Shown piece by piece: positions 33,911 to 44,800 of a stretch of DNA of 64,000 nt (position 1 is its first letter; every line of letters begins with the position of its first letter). The position numbers were made by a program, and so were the translations under genes. This stretch comes from Aegilops tauschii subsp. strangulata (taxonomy: Eukaryota; Streptophyta; Magnoliopsida; Poales; Poaceae), in assembly GCF_002575655.3 (NCBI RefSeq), contig NC_053037.3:326581294-326645293 (forward strand), in the 5' to 3' direction. The notes under the pieces were generated by a model that saw only the letters and a list, made by a program, of their open reading frames with translations, made no database searches and was not told the origin of the DNA.

Positions 33911-34418
33911 GGTTTGCCTGCTCCGCAGCTGTGCTCCGATCCGTACTCCCGCACCATCGAATTTTCATCCAGCGGCTGTGACACATTTCGTCCCGGGCAT
34001 CAATCCTCAGCCGGAGTACTTCTGTACTACAGGTAGTACCCGCCGGTGTGGCCATCTACGCCTCGTAACGCCCCGACGCCCAGCTGTGGCACCCTCGCCA
34101 CAGCCACGCCACCACCGGCCGGTTCATCTCGAACGAGTGAGTCATGAACCACACCACCACCATGAGAATGACATGTGGGCCAGCCGCATTTAAGGTCCGC
34201 ATGTCATTGACTCATAGGCCAGGCACTAAGCCACTGAAGTTCGGTCCCATGGGCCCCGAGAGGGAAATGTAACTCCTGCGGCAGGCCTTGTGGTGCTCTC
34301 GCAGTACGAGCTCGTGCCAAACCCGGAATTTGTTTCTTACTACTACCAACTACTAGCAAGGTACACGTGCATTGCACGCATGAGATTCTGGTGGTTTGTG
34401 CATTATGCTTCTACATGT

Positions 34419-34549
34419 GGAGTCTTCTAGATTCTACATGTGGCAAAATCTGGTGGAATGTAGATGATATCCAACGGCCAGTAGTGCTCGGATTTGCCAT
34501 CTTTGTACCGTCGGATTGGCTTCATCCAACGACTAACTTTCAAAGTTAT
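34419..34549. repeat. 131-bp direct repeat, copy 1
   Basis: Near-identical to 35024-35154 (about three differences seen), offset 605 bp. Both copies are inside the Helitron at 34353-35185. Confidence 0.85.
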
Positions 34550-34600
34550 GGTTTGGTTTGCAGCCTAAGGTTGCCACGCCTAAGCTTAGGCATGCCACAA

Positions 34601-34824
34601 GTGTGTTTGGTTGCATTCTCATCTCAGCATAGTTGTTCCCTCTTCATGCATGCTCAACTCAACACCCCTCTTCATGTATGCTCTCTTCATGCATGCTTCT
34701 AGTGTATTTGTGCTAATCTAGTGTGGACTCATGCACCCTCCATACACTCTACCAAACACCCAAAAGTGGGTCGAGAAGGGAACTCTTGGGATCATGCACC
34801 CTTCATACACCCTACCAAACACAC
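34601..34824. mobile_element. Possible Tourist-like inverted-repeat element
   Basis: Begins GTGTGTTTGG and ends ACCAAACACAC, with several CATGCATG / TTCATGCATGC motifs between. No clear 3-bp duplication was found, so this is weak. Confidence 0.3.
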
Positions 34825-35023
34825 TAGGCATGTGTTTGGTTCATTGCTACACTTGTGGCTTGCCACACTTTTCTAGCTACAAGTTCCACATGTCATAGAC
34901 TCAACTTCTTGCCAAATCTTGCCACACTTGTGGTGGCAATTTTGTTAGCCACATTTTTTGTGGCAGACACACTTTTCCTAAGCTTAGTTGTGGCAAAGTT
35001 AGTCATGAATGAAGTTCAACCAT

Positions 35024-35154
35024 GGAGTCTTCTAGATTCTACATGTGGCAGCATCTGGTGGAATGTAGATGATATCCAACGGCCAGTAGTGCTCGGATTT
35101 GCCATCTTTGTACCGTCGGATTGGCTTCATCCAACGACCAACTTTCAAAGTTAT
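35024..35154. repeat. 131-bp direct repeat, copy 2
   Basis: Partner of 34419-34549; this copy lies just inside the 5' end of the Helitron. Confidence 0.85.
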
Positions 35155-35185
35155 TCACACACTATATAGGGGGTATAGATATAGA

Positions 35186-35770
35186 TGTGCCGGCCCGTTG
35201 CAATGGATCCAAAGTATATCTGTTTAGTGGAGTGCACTCTAAACACGTTATCTATTTATTTTTCTCTAACCTTTCGTAGCCATGCAACCAAGCCACATAA
35301 GCTTCATGGGTGCCCCCCACATCATATTATTCATACTACGTTGACTGAAAAAAGATAAATCACCCAAAACAAGATCTTCCCGTTTTCTGTTCCTACGATG
35401 CTGTGCCGTGCACGTACCTACTAGTTGTATAGTGCTAGTACTAGTTGTATAGTACAAACTTGGTACTAGTAGGAGTAGAGTAGTACGGAAAGCTCCTACT
35501 CTATCAACGAGCCCCATCTGACACCAAATTTCTTGGCTTCGGTGCTACAGCTAGATCTTCCCCTCGTTTCTGTTTTCCAATCCGGCGGCGGGCGGGGTGC
35601 GGTTTGCCAATAGTCGGTTTGCTCAACGGCGGTCCCACATGAAAGTGAAAATGCTAGGCAACACGCCTTCCCTAAGCTATGTGTCGTGCCAGACGAGCCG
35701 TGGAGTACTCCCGATTCCCGGGCATGTGTGGGGGGAGTGCGACGCGAACGCGGCAGGCCTTTTCCTTTTA
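35186..35770. other. Stretch between two Helitrons
   Basis: Starts with a decayed Helitron 3'-end-like sequence (GTGCCGGCCCGTTGCAATGG). Nothing else was recognised; open frames are short and without motifs. Confidence 0.35.
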
Positions 35771-36273
35771 CTAGCAATGTGCCCGTGCGTTGTGATGGAT
35801 CCAAAGTAGTAGAATAGTAGTACTTGTTCACAAACTTGAAAGAAATCACTCTTGTTTTGACATACTCCTAATATATTATTCCCTCCGTTCCTAAATATTT
35901 GTCTTTTTAGATATTTCAAATGGACTATCACATACGGATTATATAGACATATTTTGAAGTGTAGATTCACTCATTTTGCTCCGTATGTAGTCACTTATTG
36001 AAATCTCTAGAAGGACAAATTTTTAGGAACGGAGGGAGTACTTTTCACTCAAAAAATATTTCTCAGGCTGTTTTGATGAGGTGAGGGAGGGATGTGGTTG
36101 CTTTCAAGATAATAAGGGGTTTTCTACAAATTGGAGCAGAGAAGTGGGCTATTGTTGCAAAAATGCCACAACTTACCTCATAGCCGTTAGATGCAGATCT
36201 AATGGTCAGAAACGACGGATGGCAGACACACCACCATCACCAACTGAGTCTTTTATAGGAGTAGGAGTAGAGA
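35771..36273 (-). mobile_element. Non-autonomous Helitron with nested MITE
   Basis: The minus-strand 3' end is CAACGCACGGGCACATTGCTAG followed by T (35771). The 5' end is near 36273, upstream of a GTTGGTGATGGTGGTGTG block shared with the Helitrons at 39142 and 40190. A Stowaway MITE (35879-36038) is inserted inside. The 5' end lacks a clean A before TC, so that boundary is approximate. Confidence 0.55.
35879..36038. mobile_element. Stowaway MITE (160 bp)
   Basis: Left CCCTCCGTTCCTAAATA and right GGAACGGAGGGAG termini pair over long arms, with TA on each side (35877-35878, 36039-36040). Confidence 0.9.
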
Positions 36274-36723
36274 AACATGTATAAATTGTAACATTTTGGT
36301 TCTGCTCCTTGGCACGATCGATAGATAGAAATAACGATTGGAAACGCTAGGGCGGGGCTATTTCCGCCAAATAAGCAAGGTACGTAGTAGCTAGGTTGGC
36401 GCATCGTCGGTTTGGTCACACGCGGTCCGACATGTTCTAGTGTTTCTAGCAAGATGCCCGCGCGTTGCACGAAGTTGATGGAAAAGGTAAGCACAACTTA
36501 TAAATTGACGGATGGAGTACTAGTTACAGTGATGCATATAATTAAGCAACGGGATCGCACATGTCGGTATTGACTGGAACGGGAATGCAATAGCACAATA
36601 AGAATTAAGGCCACGATGATGATGCGATCGCAGTGGTGTTTACAGAAGGCAAGAAGAAAGATGCATCCATCAACGTACGACCTCCTCCTCCTCAACTTAG
36701 TGCGCCGGGCCACCGACCGGCGG

Positions 36724-37227
36724 CTAAGGAGCGGCGGCTTTTGTGGCGTGGTCGAGGTGCTTCTCAGCAAAGGCATCCAAGGCTTCCAGCCGGTTGAGGA
36801 AGGCCAACGTCATAGCGTCCTCACTGGCCTTGTAGATACCTATGTACACGATTTGCTCGTACACGTGGATGTGTAGGTTGACGAAATCTTGCAGGGCGAG
36901 GCGCCTCGCGGCGAGCGCGACCTCCAGGTGGACATTCTTCGTGGCGTCGGCGGGCAGTCGCAGGGCCACCAGTGCTTGAAAGAGGTTCTGGCCATGGAGG
37001 CCGATTAGGGTGGCAGGCAATGAGGAGCCCGGGCGCGCGGGCTGGGGGAGTACGGCGATGTCGTCCGCGAGCTTCTTGAGGACGGTGAACTTCTTGGTGG
37101 TGGCAACGATCATCTGGTCCAACTGAGAGTCGTAGTTGGCGTCGACGGCGGCCATCCACCAGCCGGTCTTCAACACCATCTGGAGACGATCCTCGGCGCC
37201 ATGCCGCAGGCCGACGTCGTGGACCAT
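36724..37227 (-). CDS. Unrecognised intronless ORF, 167 codons
   Basis: The ATG at 37227 (MVHDVGLRHGAEDRLQMV) opens a frame to a stop at 36724. The predicted protein is alpha-helical and alanine/leucine-rich: KFTVLKKLADDIAVLPQPA, LEVALAARRLALQDFVNLHI, VYEQIVYIGIYKASEDAMTL, LDAFAEKHLDHA. There is no signal peptide, transmembrane segment or recognised motif. Codon third positions are strongly G/C, unlike the AT-rich surroundings, which supports real coding. The spacing to the next gene is loose. It could be a captured grass gene exon or retrocopy; I do not assign a function. Confidence 0.5.
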   Translation of the reverse strand: MVHDVGLRHGAEDRLQMVLKTGWWMAAVDANYDSQLDQMIVATTKKFTVLKKLADDIAVLPQPARPGSSLPATLIGLHGQNLFQALVALRLPADATKNVHLEVALAARRLALQDFVNLHIHVYEQIVYIGIYKASEDAMTLAFLNRLEALDAFAEKHLDHATKAAAP

Positions 37228-37844
37228 CTGGCATAGCCGCTAGCCGCTCGCGTGCATCGCCGCCATGGGTCTGGAGTGAGCTCTTTTGCGCTTAGTGTAG
37301 GTGCTTAGGTGCGTACGATGTGGTAGATGCATTGGAATGGAGGGGCGCCTTTATATGAGGGCAAACTGCGTTGCATTCACATCGTGCAGCCTCTTTTCCC
37401 GGTCCTCCTCCCATTACTTCCCTCATGCATCAATTGAAGGAGGATGCACTGGCCGTTCAACATTTCAGGAACCGCTACTCCCTCCCTCGTCTGCATTAAA
37501 GCCGTATCGGGAACTGCGCCGCCCGCTGTCAAATCGAATAGTACTGCATCGCCCGCTGCACGCCCGGCTGAACACACCTCCTCGCCTCCATCAAACCCCT
37601 CTGTTAAACCCGCATGCAAACCGAGAAACCTACTTCGGCCACACGTCCGTTCATGAGCGGGCTGGAATTAAACGCAACATAGGCCGAGCTCCTCCCGTCC
37701 GCCCTCAGTTTAAACGAGGCCAGACGTCGGCCAAGCTCCTACCGTCCGACCTCTATTTACACGAGGCTAGACAGACAGCAGGCAAGAATCACACACCTCC
37801 GCTGCTCCCCCATCTCCTCCTTCACCATTTTCTCCACTCTTCCG

Positions 37845-38288
37845 ATGGCTTCTGAGGAGCCGTTCTCCGGCATATTACCCGGCTGGGTGGCCCGCCGAGC
37901 CCTCCGGATACGGGCGAGGCCGCTCGGTGCTTCACCAACCTCGCTTGGCCCGATGGAGCCAGTTGCCGCCCCAAGCAGGCGCGTGGTTCAGCAACTCGCC
38001 GCTCCAGTGCAGTTCGATGAGGAGTGGCGAGTTGCTCCACGCTGGCACGGCGGCGAGCACACCGGTATGGGCGTCGTCGCTGCCGCGTCGTACCGCGCCA
38101 CCAGTGTCTACAGTGTCGCGCCTCCCGTGTCTGTGGGCGCGCCTCTCGTGCCTGCGGAAGTGCCATGTAGGCAGAGACAGAAGCCGGGTGCCTGGAGAGC
38201 GACGAGTCGGTGGCCAGCTTCTCCGTGTCCGCCGCCATCATCGAGGAGAAGTAGAACACGGGAGGCCGCCGCTACTTGGGTCCCATGA
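37845..38288 (+). CDS. Doubtful GC-rich ORF, 147 codons
   Basis: The ATG at 37845 (MASEEPFSGILPGWVARRA) follows a C/T-rich leader that looks like a grass 5' untranslated region. The protein is rich in Arg, Ala and Pro with no recognised domain, and alternative frames are equally open in this GC-rich stretch. A Stowaway remnant follows at 38467. It could be the first exon of a truncated gene or chance openness. Confidence 0.25.
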   Translation: MASEEPFSGILPGWVARRALRIRARPLGASPTSLGPMEPVAAPSRRVVQQLAAPVQFDEEWRVAPRWHGGEHTGMGVVAAASYRATSVYSVAPPVSVGAPLVPAEVPCRQRQKPGAWRATSRWPASPCPPPSSRRSRTREAAATWVP

Positions 38289-38466
38289 AGGCCACCGCCG
38301 ATGCGACGACTACGCATTCAGGTGGTTGCTTTGCATCTTCGTCTCTTCCGAGGACCTTCGTCGACCCCCCAAAGTGTCTGCCGGACATGAGGAAGAAAAA
38401 GGGATCCGCGGGCGGCCATTTAGATTATGTACTCCCTCTCCAGCTGGCGGAAATTTTTTGTTCTAA

Positions 38467-38549
38467 GAATGGATAAATTGTATGTATCTATAACTAAAAT
38501 AAGTCTAGATACATCCATTTCTAGGACAAGTATTTCCGGACGGAGGGAG
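38467..38549. mobile_element. Stowaway MITE remnant (Thalos-like)
   Basis: The right terminus GGACGGAGGGAG followed by TA is intact. The left terminus is missing and the left arm starts within GGATAAATTGTATGTATC. Confidence 0.7.
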
Positions 38550-38559
38550 TATTAATTAT

Positions 38560-39141
38560 ACCAAGAGAGCCGGATTGGCACCGCTTAGTTCATGTAAATG
38601 TAATGAAATCCATCATGCTTATATGAAGATCCGGCTTTTTTATACGAAATCCTTCATGCTTATATGAAATCAGTCCGTGTTTGCATGAATTTCATCTGGT
38701 TGGTTAGAGTTGTGAAAATGTATGCCGTTGGCGTTTGATGTCGTCCTCCGCGGAAGGAAGCGGGAGGAAATTTGCCGGCTGTCGTTGGAGATGCTCTTAT
38801 GCTGGAAATAATAGTGACATCCAATCCATTTGAGTTAATTGCGTGTATGATTGTCCCTCTATAAAAAGTTAATTGCATGTACAGTGTACACGTGACTTGC
38901 AGGGTGGCTACAGCTTCGTACAGAAAGTTAAAAAGAAACAAGTCCATCCTTAATCTTGTATTCTAAGTACTCTATGGGTTCCACTGTCAGTACAATAGCA
39001 AAAGAAGTATATATTAAATAAGTAATATATAATATAAAAATCTAAAGTTAAAGACGGAATTCGAACTCATGTCATCGCGTTGCGAGCATCCGGCGCTAAC
39101 CAGTCCAGCACATTTTTGTTGTAGACCATGCTGGAGATATA
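38560..39141. other. AT-rich stretch, no gene
   Basis: Nothing recognised apart from repeated CTTATATGAA(A/G)AT-type direct repeats near 38615-38670. Confidence 0.35.
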
Positions 39142-39552
39142 TCTCCATGTCTACTCTTATACTCCATCCGTTCCTAAATATTTTTCTTTTTCAGATTTCA
39201 AATGGACTACCACATACGGATGTGTATGTAGACATATTTTAGAGTGTAGATTCACTCATTTTGGTCCATATGTAGTCACTTGTTGAAATCTCTAAAAAGA
39301 TAAATATTTAGGAACGGAGGGAGTAGAAAACAGAGTTGGTGATGATGGTGTGCGTGCCATCCTGCAATATAGGCCGTCGGATTTATATCTAACGGATAGG
39401 AAGAAAACTATGGCAATTTTGCAAAAATATACCCACACCCCTCTCCACGTTCGCAAATACGGCCTTCCCTCGTTCATCCTTTTCTCTCACAAGATAAACT
39501 ACTCATACAAATGCATCTTGATGTTCCGTGCAACGCACGGGCATCTAGCTAG
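39142..39552 (+). mobile_element. Non-autonomous Helitron with nested Stowaway MITE
   Basis: Starts TCTCCATGTCTACTCTTATA after an A and ends GTGCAACGCACGGGCATCTAGCTAG before a T. The stem GTGC..GCAC precedes the CTAG. The interior matches the Helitron at 40190-40430 closely. A Stowaway MITE occupies 39162-39323, just inside the 5' end. Confidence 0.75.
39162..39323. mobile_element. Stowaway MITE (162 bp) inside Helitron
   Basis: CTCCATCCGTTCC left and GGAACGGAGGGAG right, with TA duplicated at both sides (39160-39161, 39324-39325). Confidence 0.9.
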
Positions 39553-39829
39553 TTTCTTTTAAAATAGTTACTGCGATAATTGGGTTGAAGTGATATATTT
39601 TATGTCTACCCCGAATGATTTTAGATTCACTAGTAGTAACAAAGAAAAGGTTGCCTTGTTAATTAACAGAAAACAGGGTGAAAACTATCACATGAGGCCG
39701 GTAAAAATGAGGCACACTGGGTTCAGCGTCATCATCACTACAGCTGTGCGCGCGCGAGAAGTCTACATATCGAAGGGGCTAATGAGCGAGGCACAGAGAC
39801 ACAATGTTCGAGAGAGAAACCAATTGACA

Positions 39830-40175
39830 GATTACGATCAGATCGAGTTGTCACCCTTCTGCTGTCATTGCTGGGGTGGGGGGGGGGGGGAGGGGGAGGG
39901 AGAGAAAGACGTATCGAGAGTGTGCGCGGTAGGCACAGAGGCACAACTAGCGAGTGTGTGTGTATGTGTGTGTGTTTGAAAGAGGAGTAGATAGATTACT
40001 ATCAAGATCGAGGTGCCGCCCTACTCCTTCGGTGTCGGGTAGTGTGTGTGTGCGTGTGTGTGTTTGAGAGAGAAGCCAGTCAATAGATTAGTATCAAGAT
40101 CGAGGTGTCACCCTACTCCTTCGATGTTGGGAAGTGTGTGTGTGTGTGGTTGTGGGTGTGTGTGGGGGGGGGCCA
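39830..40175. repeat. GT/GA-rich tandem repeat
   Basis: Three diverged units of about 90-110 bp, each with a GATTA(C/G)TATCAAGATCGAGGTG-type core, a CCCTACTCCTTCG segment and a (GT)n tract (near 39955, 40040, 40135). Confidence 0.65.
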
Positions 40176-40189
40176 GTGACACTTACATA

Positions 40190-40430
40190 TCCCTACTCTT
40201 ATAAAAAACAGAGTTGGTGATGATGGTGTTCCTGCCATCCTGCAATATAGGCCATCCGATTTATATCCGACGGATAGGAAGGAAACTGTGGCAATTTTGC
40301 AAAAAGATACCCACACCCCTCTCCGCATTTGCAAATAAGGCATTCCCTCGTTCATCCTTTTCTCCCACAAGATAAACTACTCATACAAATGCATCTTGAT
40401 GTTTAGTGCAACGCATGGGCATCTTGCTAG
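40190..40430 (+). mobile_element. Non-autonomous Helitron, 241 bp
   Basis: TCCCTACTCTTATAAAAAAC follows an A at 40189, and GCATCTTGCTAG is followed by T at 40431. A GTGCAACGCA half-stem precedes the end. It is an uninterrupted relative of the Helitron at 39142. Confidence 0.8.
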
Positions 40431-41830
40431 TAGGGAGAAGGAGTTTGTGTGACACATATCTAGCTATATTAAGGGATAGGTAGATAGCATTTGTGCGAGG
40501 CATACTTAAAGCATCACAAAGATAAACAAAATTGTGTGCATGCAAGTGCCGGAAAAAATGAAGCGAGAAACAATGTGTGTGTGCACGCGCGCGCGCGTGT
40601 GTGAGAGAGAGAGGGGGGAGAGAGAGCGAAATCTCAAAACAAAAGGTGCTCTGCTGGAATCCCATTGTATGATTCATATGGTTCCGGAACTCGAGTTAAC
40701 CTTAGGCATATGTGTGAGAGACATTATTATATTTTGAGACATTAGTGGCTGTGGGTGGGCGGAATTAAAGGGGTGGGCGTGTTCGACAGAGAGAGCGTGT
40801 GTGTTTCTATGTGAGAGACTTGTAGGACGGGGTAGAAAGACGAATTCTAACCTTGACGAAGGGTGAGAAATACACGAAGTGCGCGTGTGTGATTCCGATG
40901 CCCACAGGGAAATGAGATATGTATGCGTGTGAGAGAGATTGCACAATTCATTCACGTATCACTATCTAGCGATCGTGGATGTGCATCGCTTGAACATAAA
41001 TCAATATCTACTTCGTATCGTGGCCAAAGGTACAATATCGATTCAACGCTATAAAGATTGGACACTCACATATCACATTTTTTTCTATTTAAATAAACCT
41101 TTTCAGTTGTGCATGCCAAAGTTATAGTGATGTTTCTTCAAATAACCAATGTAGCTATCATGTACATGCACCATTGTTACTCTTGCATTCAAAATCATTA
41201 GTCTGGGATGATTTAAGGTTCTATTATGAAGTAATATATGTAATATTCATATATGAATTCAATGGGTACGCAATTTATGAAATGGAGGCTATGTAATCAT
41301 ATGAGGTAACACTTTTAAGTAGCGGACTACAATATCCATTTCTTTTTGTGCGCCTCTACACTAACACGTCAATGCATTATGTTTAAAGTAAATAACCAAT
41401 TGCACTAAATTATCTATTTACACGAGAAATACATAGGCTGAGCGTTTGATCCCTTTTTTTGTGAACGCACCACTACACCCGTATGATTGGCCGCGCCCGT
41501 GTGAACGTCCAAATTATCGGCGCATCATCCTGAGTTATTGTCTTTTTTCTGGGGTGGACTTCACACCAGTTATTAACTACTGACGCGTGCCCCGTGTACA
41601 CAGTCTCGCATGACCTTCCCGCTAGCACGGTCCGAAATTAGTTGAAACTGGATACGAACGATCCCGCGAGCGGCAAAATCTCCCGCCTCCTTCTAAAATT
41701 TCCGCCACCTTAGTATTTAGCATGCGAAATTCCCCTTTTGTCCTTGGTGCACGGAGACCAACAGTTACAATACCGCCCTCATCTACATAATAGGTCGGGG
41801 CTGCTTTGGTAACTTCCGGTTCCCCCCACT
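40431..41830. other. AT-rich CACTA-C interior with GT/GA tracts, no gene
   Basis: Contains a (GT)(GC)(GA) tract near 40573-40625. No gene supported. From about 41680 the sequence becomes GC-richer and probably belongs to the promoter of the accessory gene that the solo LTR split. Confidence 0.4.
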
Positions 41831-41835
41831 ACACG

Positions 41836-44800
41836 TGTGACGCCCCCGGTTCGACTGTACATTAATCATACACGCAAATGTGTACGATCAAGATCAGGGA
41901 CTCACGGAAAGATATCACAACACAACTATAGACACAAATTAAATAATACAAGCTTCATATTACAAGCCAGGGGCCTTGAGGGCTCGAATACAAGCTTGAT
42001 ACACAATAGTCAGCGGAAGCAACAATATCTGAGTACAGACATAAGTTAAACAAGTTTTGCCTTAAGAAGGCTATCACAAACATCAACGATCGAAGAGGCA
42101 AGGCCTCCTGCCTGGGACCTCCTAACTACTCCTGGCTGTCGGCAGGCTCCACGTAGTAGTAGGCACCCTCAGGGTAGTGGCAATAGTCGTCGGGGGTGGC
42201 ATCTAACTCCTGGGGGCCACCATCTGGTTGCATCAACCGGAAAGGAGAAGGAAGAGGGAAAAGGGGGAGCAAAGCAACCGTGAGTACTCACCCAAAGTAC
42301 TCGCAAGCATCAGATCTATACTAAGTATGCATTGGTATCAAATGGAAGGGTTGTATCTGTGGACTGAACTGCAGAATACCAGAATAGAGGGGAAGGCCTA
42401 GCCTATCGAAGACTAGCATCTTCAAGAAGGTCCAAGCATCTTGCAGCATGTAGAAGAGTAAAGAATAGCAGTTTATGATTAACAAGCATGTTGTAGAATT
42501 AATGCCCAGAGATCCTTCCTCGACTCCCTGCGAGAAAGCAATCCCGGAGCCACATATCCATCACATATCAAGTATCCATTTCTAGTTGTATAAGATCAGG
42601 ATACAAGTCTGAACGTCCATTACCGTGGACACGGTATTCAAATATATATCTTCCCTCTAGGGGTGCACCACGTTTTCCAACACGCTCGATCACTCTGGCC
42701 GAACACACCTTTCTGTGTTCAATGCCCGGCCTCGAAAGATCAACACGTCGTAGCCCTACCTAGGCTCAGCAGAGAGGTCCCCGCCGGTCTACATCCTAAG
42801 CACTCCGGGGTCTGGGCCCATCGCCCGTTGCACTCCGGGTCGTTACGTGCAGGGCGGGTCCAGGCTCCACCACTACAGGATGGTGCCGGCCTAGCCGTGC
42901 CGCAATGCTGAACTGGACATCTGACAAAGCTTCGGCTGATACTGCGACGTCGAGGCCCATAACTATTCTTGCGTGGTGGTTAGTGTGTAAAGGCCAAAGG
43001 CCAATTCAGAACAAATACCCAAACCTCTTAGTGCATTAACAATTAAAGTAGTGACGGCTGTCGGGACAAGTCCGGAGCTATCACCCCTCTTGGGTGATAC
43101 CGCTAAACAGCCAGCCACCACCGTAACAACTCCTCGGGTGCTCTCCGGGCCCGCCCGACTTTCACAACGGTCTCAAGCAACGTCAAGGTAACTGTGTGTC
43201 CAGACATCAAGGGGAAAACCCGAGGAATCACCCCCGGTGGATTCCACTCGATGTAATCATCAAGGTGAACGTATGAGGAAACCACCCTCGAGGTTCACAC
43301 TTGAGGTGTTGCACGACAGAGCCGTATCAGGAATGGTGAAAGAGGAAATCACCCTCGATGACCACGACCGAATAGCTACACTACAGAATTATCATCAAGA
43401 GTGCGTTATGATGGATCACCCTCGGCACTCGATAGTAGCTCTGCAGAGTCGAGCAACAAAAGGGGCGTGATGTGATGTGAGGTGTCGGGCTCTGGTCGTT
43501 GATCGAGTCGGCGATGATGAAGCAGGGGCAACAAGGACAAGGTGGGGGTCACTGATGGATCACTAACCAACCTATACTAAGTAGTTTAGGATAAGCAGAT
43601 AAGGTACAATGAGTAGGTTACAAAAGCAGGCTATGCATCAAAATAGCAGCAATCAATTACAATAGCAAAATCTAATGCAAGCATGAGAGAATGGAATGGG
43701 CGATATCGGGATGATCAAAGGGGGGCTTGCCTGGAAGCTCTGCTGAAAGGGAAGAAGGGTCGTCGTCGACGTAGTCGATCACAGGGGCATCAGCAGCGGT
43801 CTCGGGGTCTACCGGAGAGAAGAGGGGGAAGAAATAGTAAATACATAGCAAGCAAGAGCATAACAGGATAACAGGCAGAGCTAGACGTGTTCTAACGCGG
43901 TGCTACACGATACTGACGAAGAGGGATAACATCCAGAAATGCTTTCCCGGCATTTTTGGATAGATGAAACAGCGGGGGAAGGTTGCATGTTCTCTATGCT
44001 AGGGACATGTGACAGATGAACGGAGAGCGTATTCGGATTCTTCTCGTCATTCTGAGCAACTTTCATGTATAAAACTGTTTCATCCAAGTTACGGATTATT
44101 TTCTATGATTCTTTTAAAGATATAAACAATATCCTCAAAGTGCCTGAAATTCTTCTAAGGCTGAGAATTCGCCAGTTTTAAACATCTTTAAGCTGTTTTC
44201 AAAAGGCTACAACTATGGATCTGTACCTCCTATGATTTTGTGCCTTATATCAATTTTGAGCATTTTTCTGTGATCTACAAGATGATAGCACTTTCATCTC
44301 TGTTAGAGTTCATTTGCTTGATCATTAACAGCTCTAAAGTAGCTAAGAAATTAAAACTGTTTTCGGATTTTCTATTAACAGAACATTGAACTTTGTGATT
44401 TCGTAGGAATTAATCCATACATCAAGAGGATTTGGTCCAGTGGGATAAAATGGAGCTTGTCATGTATACTTTCTACTCATATTTTTCTTAACCTTATTAA
44501 CAGTTGTTTAACCGCAGTTTAGGGGCTGCCCAGGGGGTTACTCAATGTAAAATCTTAAAAGCTAGCTAGTAGCATCTACAGTAGCAATCAACAGCAGCAG
44601 CAGTACAACAAGCAGCGACGCAAGCAGTAACTGCAGCAGTGGGCGTAGCAGAGGAGCATGTAGCGGACGGCAGCGGGCGCGCGTAGCGCAGGGGACAGCA
44701 GGGGTGGTGCAGGGTGCGGGCGCGGCCAAGCAGTAGGCGGGGAAGAAAATCGTATACGACTAGGTCGTACAGGCACAAACGTGAGACCCACCTCTCTGTG

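Larger units (their letters stand above)
34353..35185 (-). mobile_element. Non-autonomous Helitron, 833 bp
   Basis: On the minus strand it starts TCTATATCTATACC (35185) and ends CTAG (34353) after a palindromic GTGCAATGCAC stem. It is flanked by A before TC and T after CTAG, the Helitron insertion rule. It encodes no Rep/helicase. It contains two copies of a 131-bp segment and a Tourist-like inverted-repeat piece. Confidence 0.7.
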
